64,000 nt of DNA from Narthecium ossifragum (Eukaryota > Streptophyta > Magnoliopsida > Dioscoreales > Nartheciaceae), in assembly GCA_963920575.1 (NCBI GenBank), contig OY986973.1, forward strand, positions 15,734,062 to 15,798,061. Direction: 5' to 3'. Of this stretch, positions 22,188 through 35,159 are shown piece by piece. The position numbers were made by a program, and so were the translations under genes. How positions within the stretch are numbered: the first letter of the stretch is position 1; every line of letters begins with the position of its first letter. The notes beneath the pieces were generated by a model. It was not told where the DNA came from. It saw nothing but the letters and a program-made list of their open reading frames with translations, and made no database searches.

Positions 22188-25100
22188 ATGGAGAACGCCT
22201 TTGCCGAGGTTCTTGGGAAGGCCGTGGAGAAGGCCCTGGAAAAGGCCATAGCCGGGAAGCTACATGCCAACCCCTCAGGTACAGTACATGTGGAATCACC
22301 CCAAAACCCCTTCCTATTATAGTGGAAAAGGCCGTGGTTACCTTCTCCTCTCATCCTGTCCTCTCCCTGAATGCGCATTAAAATTCCCTTATTAATTACC
22401 CCTGAAACCCCTCCGGATATCTTCCCCAATTTGATTTGAATTTTTCCTAATATGTCTATTTTCTTGTACGTGTACACTATTACGCGTCTTTTAGTATTTG
22501 TTACACGTATCGCCTATACCCGTACTTTATCTATTGGTGGCTACCTACGCGTCACGGCATATTTTACCATGCGTGCGTATTTATACACCTTAACGCGTTT
22601 ATTTGACGTCTAGACGCGTATTATGTCCATTTGCACGCGTATTTTCCTTTATCCGCGTAGTTTATTTGAAGACATTGCTAACTTTTGCACGCGTGAAACT
22701 CTCAGAGGAAAGCGAACCAGGGACATCGGGCGCACCATTCAGTGGCCGATGCTACGGAGCGAAGATAAACGAAATATCAAGGGATTATGCCGCGGACGTA
22801 CATGTCGAGATCATCCGCAAGACAACCGACTGCTTGACGAGATGATGCAAAACCACCAAGTGGGCCTGCAGTTTAACCTTTGTGGCAACGTCAGGGCATT
22901 GACACCTGAGGACGTTGCCGTCTTCCTCGGCCTTCCGCTAGGCGGAGAGCTCGTCCATCGGGGGTAAGAAGGTGCACCAGAATCTTATGGATATCCCCTA
23001 CTTCGCCAGATGCGCCCAGGGGAAGACCAAGAATGGCGACCTCCAGACGCAGGGCATCGTGGAGATATTGAAGCAACTGAAGGATAGAAGAGACCAGGAA
23101 TCGGTGGAAGATTTCTGCCGGTACTTTATCCTCTACATATTTGCGACATTCCTATTCCCTCGGACGAATTACACGGCCCCCCCAGAGCTAGTTGGCACAA
23201 TAAAGGATCTCGGCTCCCTCTACAACTGCAATTGGCCTGCTATGGTCTACAACCACTGGCAGAATGAAGTAGCGGCGACACTGAACCGGTGGAGGACTTC
23301 GAAGAAGTCTTCTTCTAGAGCCTTGACGTACGTGTGTGGCTGCACACTAGTCCTTACAGCTTGGAATTGTGAGCTGACCGGCTGCAGAGAACCCGGGGAA
23401 CCCAGCAAGACCCCCCCGCATATTGAAATGAACTAAAGTGAAGCAACCAAAGCGGGAAAGGCTAAGCAATCCGCGTTCGATGTCTGTCCCCACAGAGGTG
23501 AGTCCTTATTCCTTGTGCTTCCTTTTGCATTATGCCAATGCTCTTTTTACATTATGCCAATGCTCTCGTCACAAATTTAACTTACCGTTTTCTGTTCCAG
23601 CTCGGTTACACCGGCGTGGAGGTCGCATTGTTCCTTGGGGGTACGCGGCCAAGTGCACGATTGGAGATGGTCGGTATGCCGTCTATAGAGCCTCCGTCTG
23701 CGCGTACGAAGTCTACCATGCGCGTTTCTTTCATGTCTCCTCTAGGAAGTCCTCCCGAGGACGTCGTCGACGAACAACAGCAACCTGGCTTCGCAGCCCA
23801 GGACCCCCAATCGAGCCCAACAGATGAAACAAAATGGGAACATGTAAAAACTTAAATTATACGCGTCTTCGTCTATATTTATAGTAGTGACGTGTTTCCT
23901 TCTATAATTATACGTGTTGGTTTCTATGCATGATTGTGAACGCGTATTAGTAGCTATGCGTGATTGTGAACGTGTATTGGTTGCTATGCGTGATTGTGAA
24001 CGCGTTCGGACTACTAGGCGCGTTTGTTCGTACATGTCTAGTAACTATGTGATTTTTTAATGGAACACAGGTGAAGTCGGAGTTCCTAAAAATTGCACGC
24101 CGGGATCTCGAAAGATCTGAAGAAATCCGACGCTTGAATATCTCAGTGAACAGGTTGGGGGCGCAGCTGGCCGCGGCAAATGCCAAGCTAGCTAGGGCTG
24201 AAAATGAAATTGCAGCCCTGAAGGAAAAATCAAACATGGAGATAGGACAGCACCCAGAACCATTCATTGGGGAATTATTCCCTTCCTTGATCACCAAGCG
24301 GAGGAGGAGCTTCATTGGGCTCCCAAGCCAAGACGCCGTGGAGGAGACGCAAGAGCCCGAGCATGCGGCCACAGATTTAGTGATAGTGCCGCAAGAGAAA
24401 TTGACCAAGCAGCGACGCGGGGCGCGTCGATTGGAAGAAACCATCAGTCCCCCATATGCCTTGCGGTCAAAGAAGACTAAGGCGGCAACATGCAAGAGCG
24501 AAGGGGCTCGACGAGACGATCTCCGACTACAGAAGCACACCAGCTGGATGCCACTGACATTATCATGAGCACGGTCAGTGAGTTGTCGAGTATGACCGCC
24601 GTGGAAGAGCCGGCGAGGGAAGAGGAGGCGGAGGCCGTGGACGCAGTTGCCGCGGATCCTGAGGACATGGAGGCAGTGTCCGTGGGGGCAGATGCCGCGG
24701 ACGATATGAGGGCCACGGAGGCAAAGCCCGTGAGTGCAGAGGCCGCGGACGAGGCGAGGGCCATGGAGGCAGAGGGCGCTGTTACTAAGTCCGCGGAAGA
24801 AGGCGACCATAAGGCCGGTGAACCTATAGATGATGCAGTCAAGGACGTAACACGAGTCCAACCCAGTAAAGAGATGTGTGAAGTGGAGGCAGTAGTTCAG
24901 CTTGCCCACTCAGATTCTGCGCCGTTGACATCCCTGAGTGGCTCCGACGATTCCCATATAGATGACAGTTGGATTGCCATGAATGAGGCACAGCGAACGC
25001 CGGAGGAGCTTGCACAGACACTGAACCTTCTCGAGCATGGCTTCACGAGACCCATAGACTATACTTCTGCAAGAGAAGCAATGTCTAGACTCGTCGTCAG

Positions 25101-26382
25101 TCAGAAGTAGTACATGGACGACTCGAAAGCAGTTGTCAATTTACTGGAAGACTTTGAGAAGAGGGGGCTTGAATATCTCGACCTGATTGACGGCGAGTAA
25201 GTTCTCGCGCTATACGGGTCGTTTATTAATAGTCACATAGTTTCTTCTTATACGCATGTTATACGCGTTTATTTGATGTAATGTTTTGGTTTGGGTTTAC
25301 ACGTGTTATGTCCATTTATACGCGTGTTATGTTCATTTATACGCGTGTTATGTCCATTTATACATGTGTTAAGTCCATTTATACGCGTTTATTTGATGTT
25401 ACGTTTTGGCATGAGTTTACACGTCTATGGCAGTTGTAGGCGTGTAATGTGGTTTTATATGCGTATTTAGCGACACGTACCTTTTGAGTATACACGTATA
25501 TTTGTTGTGCATTTTCAGTGCCGTCGTCTATACCCATGGGAAGGGCTACTGCACCCGTGGCCAGATCATGGACTTACTGAACAATAGCTCTATCGAGAGA
25601 GATGTGATCGACGCGGCGCAGGATGTTTTGGCGTATCGTTATCTACCGGCGAAGACATCCCACCGTTGTTTCTTTTCATCTACTCGCCTCCATGTAAATA
25701 TCTAGTCATGTTACGTCAATCAGTTCAAGCTATGCACGTTACACTAAACAAAGAACGGTTTATTACAGCATGCTGTACGTGACGAACGTCATTCGCTACG
25801 TGATTCCCTCCTGCACTCGTGCAAAACCTTCTCCGCACTTCCGATCTTGGACGTGTGGTTCATCCCACTGCACACCAGTCAGCATTGGTACTTGCTTGCA
25901 GTAGATTTATTGGGCGGGGTTTGCAGGCACTATACATCCTCTGATGCGCCAATCTACAACAAAGATGTTGAGAATATGGCTAAGTGGGTTGCACATGCGA
26001 TCCAGACTTGGCTGCCAGAGTTGCATGCTAAAGGGGAGGAGCTTGGGGGCTGGGCGATAGAGCATGTCACCGGCATACCAATGCAGCGCGGATCGTAAGA
26101 ACGCTGCAGTTTTCAACGATCCTTTTAGTGCTCCAATTATATACTCATTAATTTTTCATTGCCATTGCTAGACTCGACTGTGGACTTTTCATGCTGAAAT
26201 ACGAGAAAGGCATACGCGTCGGTCGTCCTTGGGACGATTTCGAGTTCAGACAATCAAACATTGCCGGCATTCGTGGACAACTTGCTTATATCTTAGTAAG
26301 CGTCGGCAACCAGAAGGCGGGCCTTTTGAATGATCCGCAACGAAAGGCTGTTCCAGCACGCGCCGCAAAGGAGAAGAATTAG
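22188..26382 (+). pseudogene. ULP1-like cysteine peptidase gene of MULE
   Basis: Exon 1 (22188-22278) encodes MENAFAEVLGKAVEKALEK, an amphipathic helix. A middle region (22708-23400) has FLGLPLGG and YFILYIFATFLFPRTNY, as in plant transposon ULP1 proteins. A coiled coil follows (24071-24240), then an acidic Ala/Glu-rich stretch (24600-25080). The C48 peptidase part uses exons ending at 25196, then 25519-25693, 25769-26094 and 26172-26382, all with GT-AG ends. It keeps the catalytic His in SQHWYLLAVDL (25883), a following Asp, Gln in GIPMQRGS, and Cys in LDCGLFML (26179). Such enzymes cleave SUMO-type conjugates, but transposon versions have no known substrate. An in-frame TAG at 25108 and frame changes near 22940-22970 and 24490-24560 indicate decay, although unrecognised introns could explain the latter two. 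Confidence 0.8.
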
Positions 26383-26800
26383 TTTACTTGATGTAACAAA
26401 CAGTTTGCCTTGATCTTCTTTGGGTGGTATGTAACAAACATCGTACATTTCATCAAAATTGTACACGTGTGTATCCTGAAGATAGCATGTATGTTGAATT
26501 TCACACACACGCATCTAATAATTATGCCTGTGCTTCCAACATACAGTTACACACATTTTTTGAGACACGTGATTTCAAAAATATACACGTATGGGCCTAA
26601 CAAATACACGTATCGTAAGAATGAAATACACGTGTAACGCCAAACACGTGTAAAAACCCATCATTTTGGTGTTACACGTGTATTTCTTTCTACTGATACG
26701 TGTATTTGTTAGGCCCATACGTGTATTAACATTGACGGTTTTTACATTGCACCAAAAGGTGTACTATGTACACTGCACCATACAATACACAGACGCAACA

Positions 26801-29800
26801 TCATGTAGCGGTCGGAGCTGGTGCTGTACCGGAAATAGCTACAGGACTTACGGGTGCATCGGGATGAATGGGTGCTCTACAAGTCTTCTTGTTGTGCCCA
26901 AGTACCTTACACTTCGAACATCTCCGCATTGTTCTCGACTGTGCCTCGCCTTGAGACGGCAACCTTCTCTTCCTTCTCTTCCCCTTCTTGATCACACAGT
27001 GAGGTGGATAGACGGGTGGGTCTTCCTCGCTGCCTTTTGGCCAAAACTCCTGTGACGCGGTGAGGTGGATCATGTCGGCGTAGGTCGCTCTATAATTATC
27101 GGACAGGAACCACTTCTCACAATAGTCGTATTCGGGCAGACTCCTCCACATTAGAGCGGCGCAAGCATGTGGGCATGGTATTCCATGTATGTTCCATTCT
27201 TTGCATGAACAGTCACGGTTTGCTATATTCACCGCGAAGTATGCTTCACCGTATTGAACTTGGAAGTCCGTCACGCTCGATTCTGCAACAGTCATATGTC
27301 TTCCCTTTTCTCTAGCAATATTGAGCTTATTCTCCGCCCACGGAGTCAAAGTGCTCTCCATGTGGGCCGATTCCCTGTTTCTCCTGAAGAAGTAGGACGC
27401 TACCTTACGCCGCGTTGTTTCCATCATGAATTGGATCGGTAGTGCCGTGGCCTCCTTCAACACCCCATTGAAGCTCTCGACCATATTTGTCGACAACATT
27501 TTATACCTTCGTCCACAAAAGCAGTGTGATGCCCACTTCTCCGTAGGGATGTCTTAGATATAATCAAACTGTTCTGGATACCTCTCTTTCAACTAATCCA
27601 TGATCCGTATGAAACTTGCCTCCGTGCACGCAAGCGCGGCCGACCAGAACATGTTATACGGAAGAGAACGCCTCGGTGCGTTGATCAGGTTGCGCGACAG
27701 ATGGACCATGCAGAACCCATGTGCGAGATCTGGGAACACGTCCTCCACAGCCTTGAGTATGCCCTTGTGTCGATCTGAGATGATGATCAATGTCTCAAAT
27801 GGACTGATGCATTGGCATAGTCGTACGAGGAACCAAGACCAAGAAGCCGCATATTCCTTTTCCCCTACGGCAAACGCTATTGAGACGATGTGATTGTTGG
27901 CTCCATTTCAATCGCGATAAATATCGTCCATGGATATCTTCCGGTGACGAATGTCCCGTCTATCCCGATGACTGGTCGGAGATGATTTTTGAATGTGTGT
28001 ATGCACGCACCAAAGGCCCAGAAAATCCTCTGAAAACGCAGGCACGAATCCAACTGGAGTGCTGTCACGGTTCTAGGATCCCTCATCATTAGCTCACGCA
28101 TATAAGGCCGTAACATATTGAATGAGTTCTCATATGTGCGCGTACATGTTTAAAACTGGAAACACGTTAAATTGTTGTTCACGCGCGCTTTTATAGTACG
28201 TGTGTACATAAGCGACACACGCGTCTAACCGAAAACACGTATGAAGTATACGAGTCTTCAGTTCATTATACTTGTATGTTTTCTACGCATGTAATATAAT
28301 ATTCGTACAAACATACGCGTTTATAGTTATATGCGTCAACCATAAGTTATATGCTCACCAGAGTAAAAACTTTCACTTTTGCGCGATATGCCTTCCAGTA
28401 GGACACACGTACGCCGTATCTATGCACAAGCTCTTCGACGATCATCTTCACGTTGTATTTGTCACATACTGCTACTCGCGCTTTTATCTCCTCGGCAATA
28501 AAGGAGCACGTCAACTGCTTGTGTCCATGCCCAACCATAGGTCTGTTGCACGTGTGGTCTTTGACGAATACATTTACTCGGAAAGTCGGTAGCCCAGGTA
28601 TTCTTCTACCAATGAGCTTCCATGAGCAACTAGCATGAAGACAATGTGCAAGCACCTTATTCCCCTTACATTTCTTTAGCCTATATTCGAACCGGCGCGC
28701 TATGGCGTATCTTGCGAGCGACAGCTTAAGGTTTGCCTTGTCAGGGTACCTCTCTCCAACATATGGCTCGGGGGCATTCAAAAAGTAGTTTGCTTGAGCT
28801 TCCGGTGTTTCGAAGTTGAGAACGTACTCATTGACCTCGTCACAGTCAAACATCTCCGATGGTTCCTCGCAGTCGCTACCAACTACCCAGTCATTCGCAA
28901 AATATATTTCCTCGTATGGGTTATACGTGTCAACAACAGGCCCGTCTTCATGACTGCGTGTACAAGCAGTTCAAAAATCAGTACTCGTAAAATGACCAAA
29001 ACATACACGTGTTCCGATTTATACACGTGCATGAACACGTGTGTGAGCTAGTAATACACGTCAAAAGCATGTAAACAACGTACTCTTCTATAAATTGTGT
29101 ACACGTGTGTAGCGTTTACATACTCGTGAAAATAAGTTCACACACGTATATAGCATTTTATACACAGGCAGCTTATAATTATACCCGTGCTTCTATAACT
29201 TACCCATCGGCCTCCGGTGTGAGTCCGTTAATCGGCATCTCTTGGACAAGTTGAGCAAATTCTTTGTCTCCGCTGGGACATGGTCCAAGAGGTGTGTTCG
29301 GATCAATACCAACCAGTATGTGGGGAATAGTTGCTGGCTGTAACAGCGAGACGTCGCTGTTCGAACTGAGACCGTGTTGGATGCGTTAGAAGGCGAATAA
29401 ACTACCTTATTCTTCAATGAGCAATGGATGAGACGCATACCTCGAGTCAACCACATCTTCTACAGTGGAGGCGAATACTCTAACGACTGTGCATGATGGT
29501 CGTGCAAGAAGACGGAAAAGCTGGGCCATGTCATTGTCGTCGTCTAGACAGCTAAATGGTCTATATGGATCGTCGGGTATCTCGTATGTTAAGAACAACT
29601 CAACGTCAATAGGAGATAGATTACAGAGAGCGTAGAAGTGAGCCTTCAGTTGAGCAAGAGTAAGGTCTGACGAGAACTCGTCGATCGTGGAAGTACCCCC
29701 CAAATAATATGGATTGCGTTCATGATTTATAACCTGTCCGTTGTAGTGGCAATGCAGCGGAATGCTTCTCATGATTGCCTTGCATGTGTGGAGAGCTCTC

Positions 29801-30114
29801 TCCGGTGAACTATTTTGGCAAAGAAAACTGCGACATCCGAAGGTAGAAGAGGAGGCAGTGGAAATGTGGAATGTCCGAATAAGGGGGAAGAGTGGAAAGG
29901 GAGAAGAGAAGAGGAGACAGTGGAGGCAGTGCAAAGGGAGGAGATCAGGAGGCAGTGGAAAGGGATGAGACATGAAAGAATAAGGGAGAAGACTGGAAAT
30001 GGAGAAGAGAAGAGAAGGTAGTGGAGAGGGAGAGGAGAAGATGGCGGGAGTAATTGCATACCCGGCGGGAGGGAGGAAGAGGAGGCTTTGGGAAGAAGAC
30101 ACATCCTGTCGCAT
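26801..30114 (-). pseudogene. mudrA: mudrA-type transposase, degraded
   Basis: The segments on the minus strand are, in order: an N-terminal domain (about 29830-29410, LAQLKAHFYALCNLSPIDVEL), a MuDR-type DNA-binding block (28853-28347, with YPDKANLKLSLARYAIARRF and CSWKLIGRRIP), and the DDE core. The core holds GIDGTFVTGRYP, then SDRHKGILKAVEDVFP and NMVESFNGVLKEA. A SWIM zinc finger (CSCKEWNIHGIPCPHACAAL) and a C-terminal zinc knuckle (CSKCKVLGHNKKTC) follow, ending at 26801. A 1-bp deletion near 27890 shifts the core frame, and two stops (TAG, then TAA) lie in frame between 27597 and 27545. The three acidic residues expected for catalysis are present as letters but not in one readable frame. 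The first exon begins inside sequence related to the terminal repeat. Confidence 0.85.
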
Positions 30115-30167
30115 TAAATGCGACGGGAAGTTTTTGTTTTTTAACCCAAACAGAACCGTACCCGGGG

Positions 30168-31063
30168 GGAGAATTTTTTTTATTTAAGTAATTCGTTAAC
30201 CGACACGTGTGGGGACGTATTTTTTATTGGTTTTAGTCTTTGCCCTACCCAGTAGAAACGCGCCACATCAAATGTGTGTAATGATGTTTTTGTACACACC
30301 CATGGTCATTTATACGCATGCCTGTTCATGTTTCTACGCGTGCAAGGACACGTGTGTGAGCTACTAATACACGTGAAATCATGTAGACCTCGTACACGTT
30401 TATAAATTTTATACACGCGCGTATCCTATTTATACGCGTGAAAACAAGTTTAGACATGTATGTAGAATTTTATACACACCCATCTTATTATTATACCCGC
30501 GCTTTTATAACTTTCCCCCTCGGCCCCCGGTGGGAGTCCGTTAATCGTCATCTCTTTCACCAGTTGTGCTAATTCTTTGTCTCCGCTTGGACATGGTTCT
30601 CATCGCCTTGCATGTGTGGAGAGCTCTCTCCGGTGAACTATTTTGGCAAAGGTAGACAAGTGGACGCAGTGTAAAGGGAGGGGATATGAACGGATAATGG
30701 AGAAGAGTGGAGAGGGAGAAGAGAAGAGGAGGTAGTGGAGAGAGAGGGAGAAGGAAGATGGCCGGAGGAGCCATGCCCGGCGGGAGGGAGGAAGACGGTT
30801 GGGGAAGAAGACACATCCCGTCACATTTAGTGCGACGGGAGGGTTTTCTTTTTTTTAAGCAAAGTATGCATTAAATGCGGTAATGATGAGGAGAACGGGA
30901 TACGGGATGCATAGAATGCATGTATGGCATGGCGATCCATGGCATGGGAGGGGAGGGGTAAAAACGGGATTTCAAAGCTTTGGAGTCCTCTGTTGCAAAG
31001 AAACACCGGGGGGTCTGGATGTGCCAAATCTGGACACTGGGGGTCTAATTTGGCAAAAAATTC
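30168..31063 (-). repeat. MULE right terminal inverted repeat
   Basis: Read on the minus strand it matches 20871-21850, but with one copy of the CTCTCC-rich block instead of two. A second, more divergent copy of its inner part occupies about 29205-30120, so the right end carries nested terminal-repeat sequence. Confidence 0.85.
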
Positions 31064-31073
31064 TAGTTACCAA

Positions 31074-32619
31074 CATCACACAATATAGGAAAGGATCAAG
31101 CTTATATTATTATAATAAAAGACAATCTCTTGTTGTTCCTTGCAATTGAGATAAGCCAAGAAGAACCTTAACCCCCTCCCCAATGTCAATCAAATTCTTT
31201 CAATAGCTAATAAAGCTAATGGAGGATGAGGAGAAAGAGGATGAGCACTCTATTTTTACGTTCATGCACACCTTTCTCCCCAAGTCCTCACCTATTTATT
31301 CATATGATCATTTACTGCTGCTGAGGCATTTGAATCGACAACTTCACTTGTTTGTTCAAAGCAGAGAAATCATCCTTATATATAAAGACTACATCTTCAA
31401 CAAAACAATCAAACATGACTACAAACGATATTAATATACACAAATCAACATATATTAATTCACTAGAGCCCTTAGAATAAAGTTTAATATACACAAATGC
31501 CAGGCAGTTATGGAGTACATATGGCTTTTGTAGCATTTTACATGACCATTCAAAACAATCAATCATGGCTACAAACGATGTTTTATCAATAGACAATTGT
31601 TATGTTCGTTACAGACAATATTTAAAATAAACAAAGAATAGTCTTTGAAAGCATTGAAACAACACCAATTAAAAAGAAACCAGTGAGTCCATCCCATTCA
31701 AATTGTTGTCAAAGATGTCCACCACCAAATCCTTGTTCTTTAACAATTTCAGCTTGTCTTGCACCACAATTTGCATCCCACTGAAATTTAGAGAGAGAAA
31801 GAGAGATGTTCTATTAAAGAATGTGGATGGAAGTACTGATTAGGTTTGGGAGAAGGGGAGAAGGGGAGTTGCTGCTTCGACTGTTACAGGTGCTTATTCC
31901 TCTCGCTGGCCTATACAAAAGAAAAAAGGGAAATAAAGTGGAGATCATTTAATATGTTCATGAACCAAACAGAATTTATTGTCAGAATAACTATTGCATG
32001 CTATAACTTCAAACCAAATTCTACTAAAAATAGTCACCAAATGCTTATAACGCTAAAAGAGATTGAGCAAAAATGGCAAATTCAGTATATGATCTACAGA
32101 ATGGGAGCTTAATTGATCCATTTTGATCACCCCTAAAACTATCAGGATGGTGAAAATTAAGGGAGATAGAACCTGGATTTACATCATCACGTTTCTTAGT
32201 TATGTGATGTGGAATATACACCATTTTAAAGGAGAGCTAGGGTGTCACAACAATCCATTTCTTGAATACAAAATTGTATACCTGAGAAGAAAAGTAATAG
32301 GCAGAGTTCTAATTATGGAATTTTCATTAAAGCTACGGTCCACCTTATGCTCGCTATGGTTATAAGCAACGACGGTGTGAAAACAAATGTCTATAAAGTG
32401 TTCAACTTTCTTGGAGAACACCATTCAAACTTTGGATGACCTATCTACAAAGTAGAGCTACAGAAAATTGCAACTTTGGAAGAAATTGAATAAAAGAGGA
32501 AGAAACATAGAACACGCCCTATAAATCACAAAGGCATCCAAAAAAATGTGAAATTTTGAATGAGATAAAGATGGGATCTTCTCATGTCCAATTTCAAGAA
32601 AAGCAAATAACCATTATAC
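31074..32619. other. AT-rich region without recognised gene
   Basis: No complete gene was found. Imperfect direct repeats of AAAACAATCAA...ACATGACTACAAACGAT-like sequence lie near 31400 and 31555. A short open stretch on the minus strand at about 31675-31790, preceded by a good TTTCAG acceptor (GMQIVVQDKLKLLKNKDL), looks exon-like but matches nothing I know. Confidence 0.4.
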
Positions 32620-32686
32620 CTTGAGCAGTATCACCTTTCAGACCAGGATCGACATCTACCACTTTCATCTTGATTGTGCTAGGGAC
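32620..32686 (-). pseudogene. Isolated elongation factor P exon
   Basis: On the minus strand a 67-bp segment reads VPSTIKMKVVDVDPGLKGDT then AQ. This is the start of the third domain of bacterial-type EF-P, closest in my memory to the plastid-targeted form in plants. EF-P helps ribosomes through polyproline stretches. The segment is bounded by a correct acceptor (TTTTGAG before GTCCCT) and donor (GTATAATG), and has no stop. I could not find the neighbouring exons (GG.KPATLETG-type sequence downstream, the KPGKG segment upstream) in the surrounding 3 kb. It is therefore either a leftover of a degraded EF-P gene, a transposed exon, or part of a gene whose other exons I failed to see. Confidence 0.65.
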
Positions 32687-35159
32687 CTCAAAATGGTTAA
32701 TATGCAAAAGCTACATTTTCCAAACAATATCAATGTTGATACACAAACATCTAGATTAGAAAGCTAATCAGAAAATAAATTCACATCTATTCATAGAACT
32801 ATTACTATCAAACAATGAATTTGGGAATGCAAATTGTTCAAAAACTTGCTATAAGTAGAACATCTATTCGTATTCACATGAATAAAACCTTAACCAAATA
32901 AAGCCTACTCTAAAAATTCACATGAATCAAAGAAATCCATGAGCGATGACTTAAAAGTTTAACAAAGAATTCTGAAATTCAGATTCTGAATCAAAGTTGA
33001 TGATGCCAGTTAAACAATCATCCCAAATATCTCATTATCAAGCATTGGCCAAGCTATGTCTACCAAAAAATAATAGCCTTAAGAAACACCGGCTAAATGT
33101 GATTGACACTTCCATAACCATGTACTTTAATTGCTCTCTGCTGATGCTGACATCCTTCGAATACTTTCTTGCCAAAATGACCTGCACTATCAACATTTGA
33201 GAAAGCTGATTCAATACCCAAAACAGTACTAGGAAATGGAAGATTTTCCATTTGGCTTGTCAGATAAAGCATGAATACATTAAGGTTAAGGGAATAAAAC
33301 ATCTGGAGGAATATGCACAAAAATAAAACCTTGGGAAGCTGGTGAATAGACATCATCTCATAAGGTGTGAACACTAATTGTATTCAATAGGTCAAGACCA
33401 AAGTATCTAACATATAAATGAACTTTTAACATGTAAAATCTTAGAGAATTGAAGTAAATATTAAATGTCATCTGGAACAATAAAAAAAATATTAAACTCA
33501 AAGGTTGCTATGTAAGCCTTAGACTGAAACATTTTGGGAAGAGCTCAACAAACAAAATAAACAATAGAATGAAGATGTAATCATATAATATTAAACTCAA
33601 ATTTTGCTATGCCAGCCTCCAGATGACATTTAATATTATCTAATGAAACAAAAAAAAATTATTCAACTCATCAGACATGCAACATGAGTCCTCAAATGCA
33701 AAATAACAATACTAACTTGAATACACACCAAGCTTAAAATGTCAGATTCAATTCTGTTGATCTTGGCAAATTTGGTAAGAAAGAATCATCCAAAGAGAAA
33801 AAAATCATTAAAGCAGATATATATTTAGCTCATGTTGGAACTTCCAAACACAAAAGACAGATCCAATAAAAGAGAGAGCAAAGAATGACAGAAAGGTATT
33901 CCCAGCAAGCTTTCCAATTAGGTAGTGATCAATCTATTGCTCTTCTTTGTATTGTCTTCAGCAACACCAATTTTGAGATCGGATTCCAAAGAAAATTGTG
34001 CCTTTTGAACTATTTTGATATGTTAAAGGTTTCCCAGCAACCTTTTCTAACATATGACAATTTACTCTATAAGCGAAATAAATCCAAGGCAAATGCAGTC
34101 ATGAAGATAAAACAAAAGATTGATCAATTTCAACTATTTGCAATGCTCAACCATTAAGATTGTCTTCAATGGTCTCTCAGAAAGAATGAATCTATACAGA
34201 CTAAAATCACTCAGTAAAATGTGATCTCAAAACCAAGAACCCAAAATTGGAAGCTGGACTGAAATGAAGTTTGACTGAAATGAGGTAGGATTAAAATCAT
34301 CCAAAGCTGGACTAAAATAATTTCAGTAAAATGTATAGATTCATTTCAGTAGGAATAAAAGCATTTCAGTAAAATTTTGTCCAGTGTTATATGAGGTAGG
34401 ACAGGTGTTACCTACTCTTATGTGCTCTGAATGCATGCGAACCGTGTGTATGGTGTTTGCCACTAAAAGGAAGAGGGTCTGCTCTGTACTCGTGAGCATA
34501 ATGAGGTGGACTGCAAGTGTAAGTAGCCGGAGATTTGCGAGTTGAGCTTATAATCTTCAAGTAGCCATGCCAAGTGCCACTACCAAATTGTCTTTTATCT
34601 ACTTGCTACCAAATTAGGACTTCTGTTACAGATTGAATGCAATTAAAATGGTACATAAAAAATTTGTGTCTTCTTATCTATATGGGGAACAATTAATGTA
34701 AACTCTCTTATGACTCCTGCTATCAAAAAATCAGATGTTAACCACATAGGAGGAAATCTCGTTGAAACCCAACTACAACCAGTAAAAAAAATCCAAACCA
34801 ACATCAGAAGAATCAAGGAAAAATAGGGGGGTCTAGAGGAGGACCTCAAGCCTCCGGTAACCCAAGAACAGGGAAGGAATCCGACAAAACCAAACCTCTA
34901 ATCCACTGCAGCAAGGAGAAGAAGAAGAGTACCAGCACAACCACGAACAACATAGAAGAAGGAACCAGAGATCCAAACGATCACAAACACCTCGAGCAAT
35001 CCAAGAACAAAGGAGGAACTCAAACCTTCGGCAGACCAAAAAAACAGAGGAAAGGAAGCATTCGTGAAAACCCAAAGATCTACATCACCGCAACAAGAGA
35101 GAAGAGAAGAGCATTACAAAGTTCCTAGGCTAGCAAGCATCAAAGCAAAGCCTATTGGC
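32687..35159. other. AT-rich region without recognised gene
   Basis: No gene could be supported. Direct repeats of ATATTAAACTCAAA...TTGCTATG occur near 33490 and 33588. Short TTTCAGTAAAAT repeats lie at 34320-34375. A minus-strand stretch near 33093-33230 is open in two frames but unrecognised. Confidence 0.4.

Larger units (their letters stand above)
20871..31063. mobile_element. MULE (Mutator-like) with ULP1-like peptidase gene, 10.2 kb
   Basis: The ends are GAATTTTTTGC (20871) and its complement (ending 31063). Identical 10-bp sequences TAGTTACCAA flank both sides (20861-20870 and 31064-31073), within the 8-11 bp range of Mutator insertions. Inverted repeats of about 0.9-1.0 kb bound a mudrA-type transposase (minus strand) and a ULP1-like peptidase gene (plus strand) that converge near 26.4-26.8 kb. 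Both genes contain stops and frameshifts, so this copy is probably non-autonomous now. Non-coding parts are filled with ACGCGT and ACACGTGT motifs. Confidence 0.92.
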
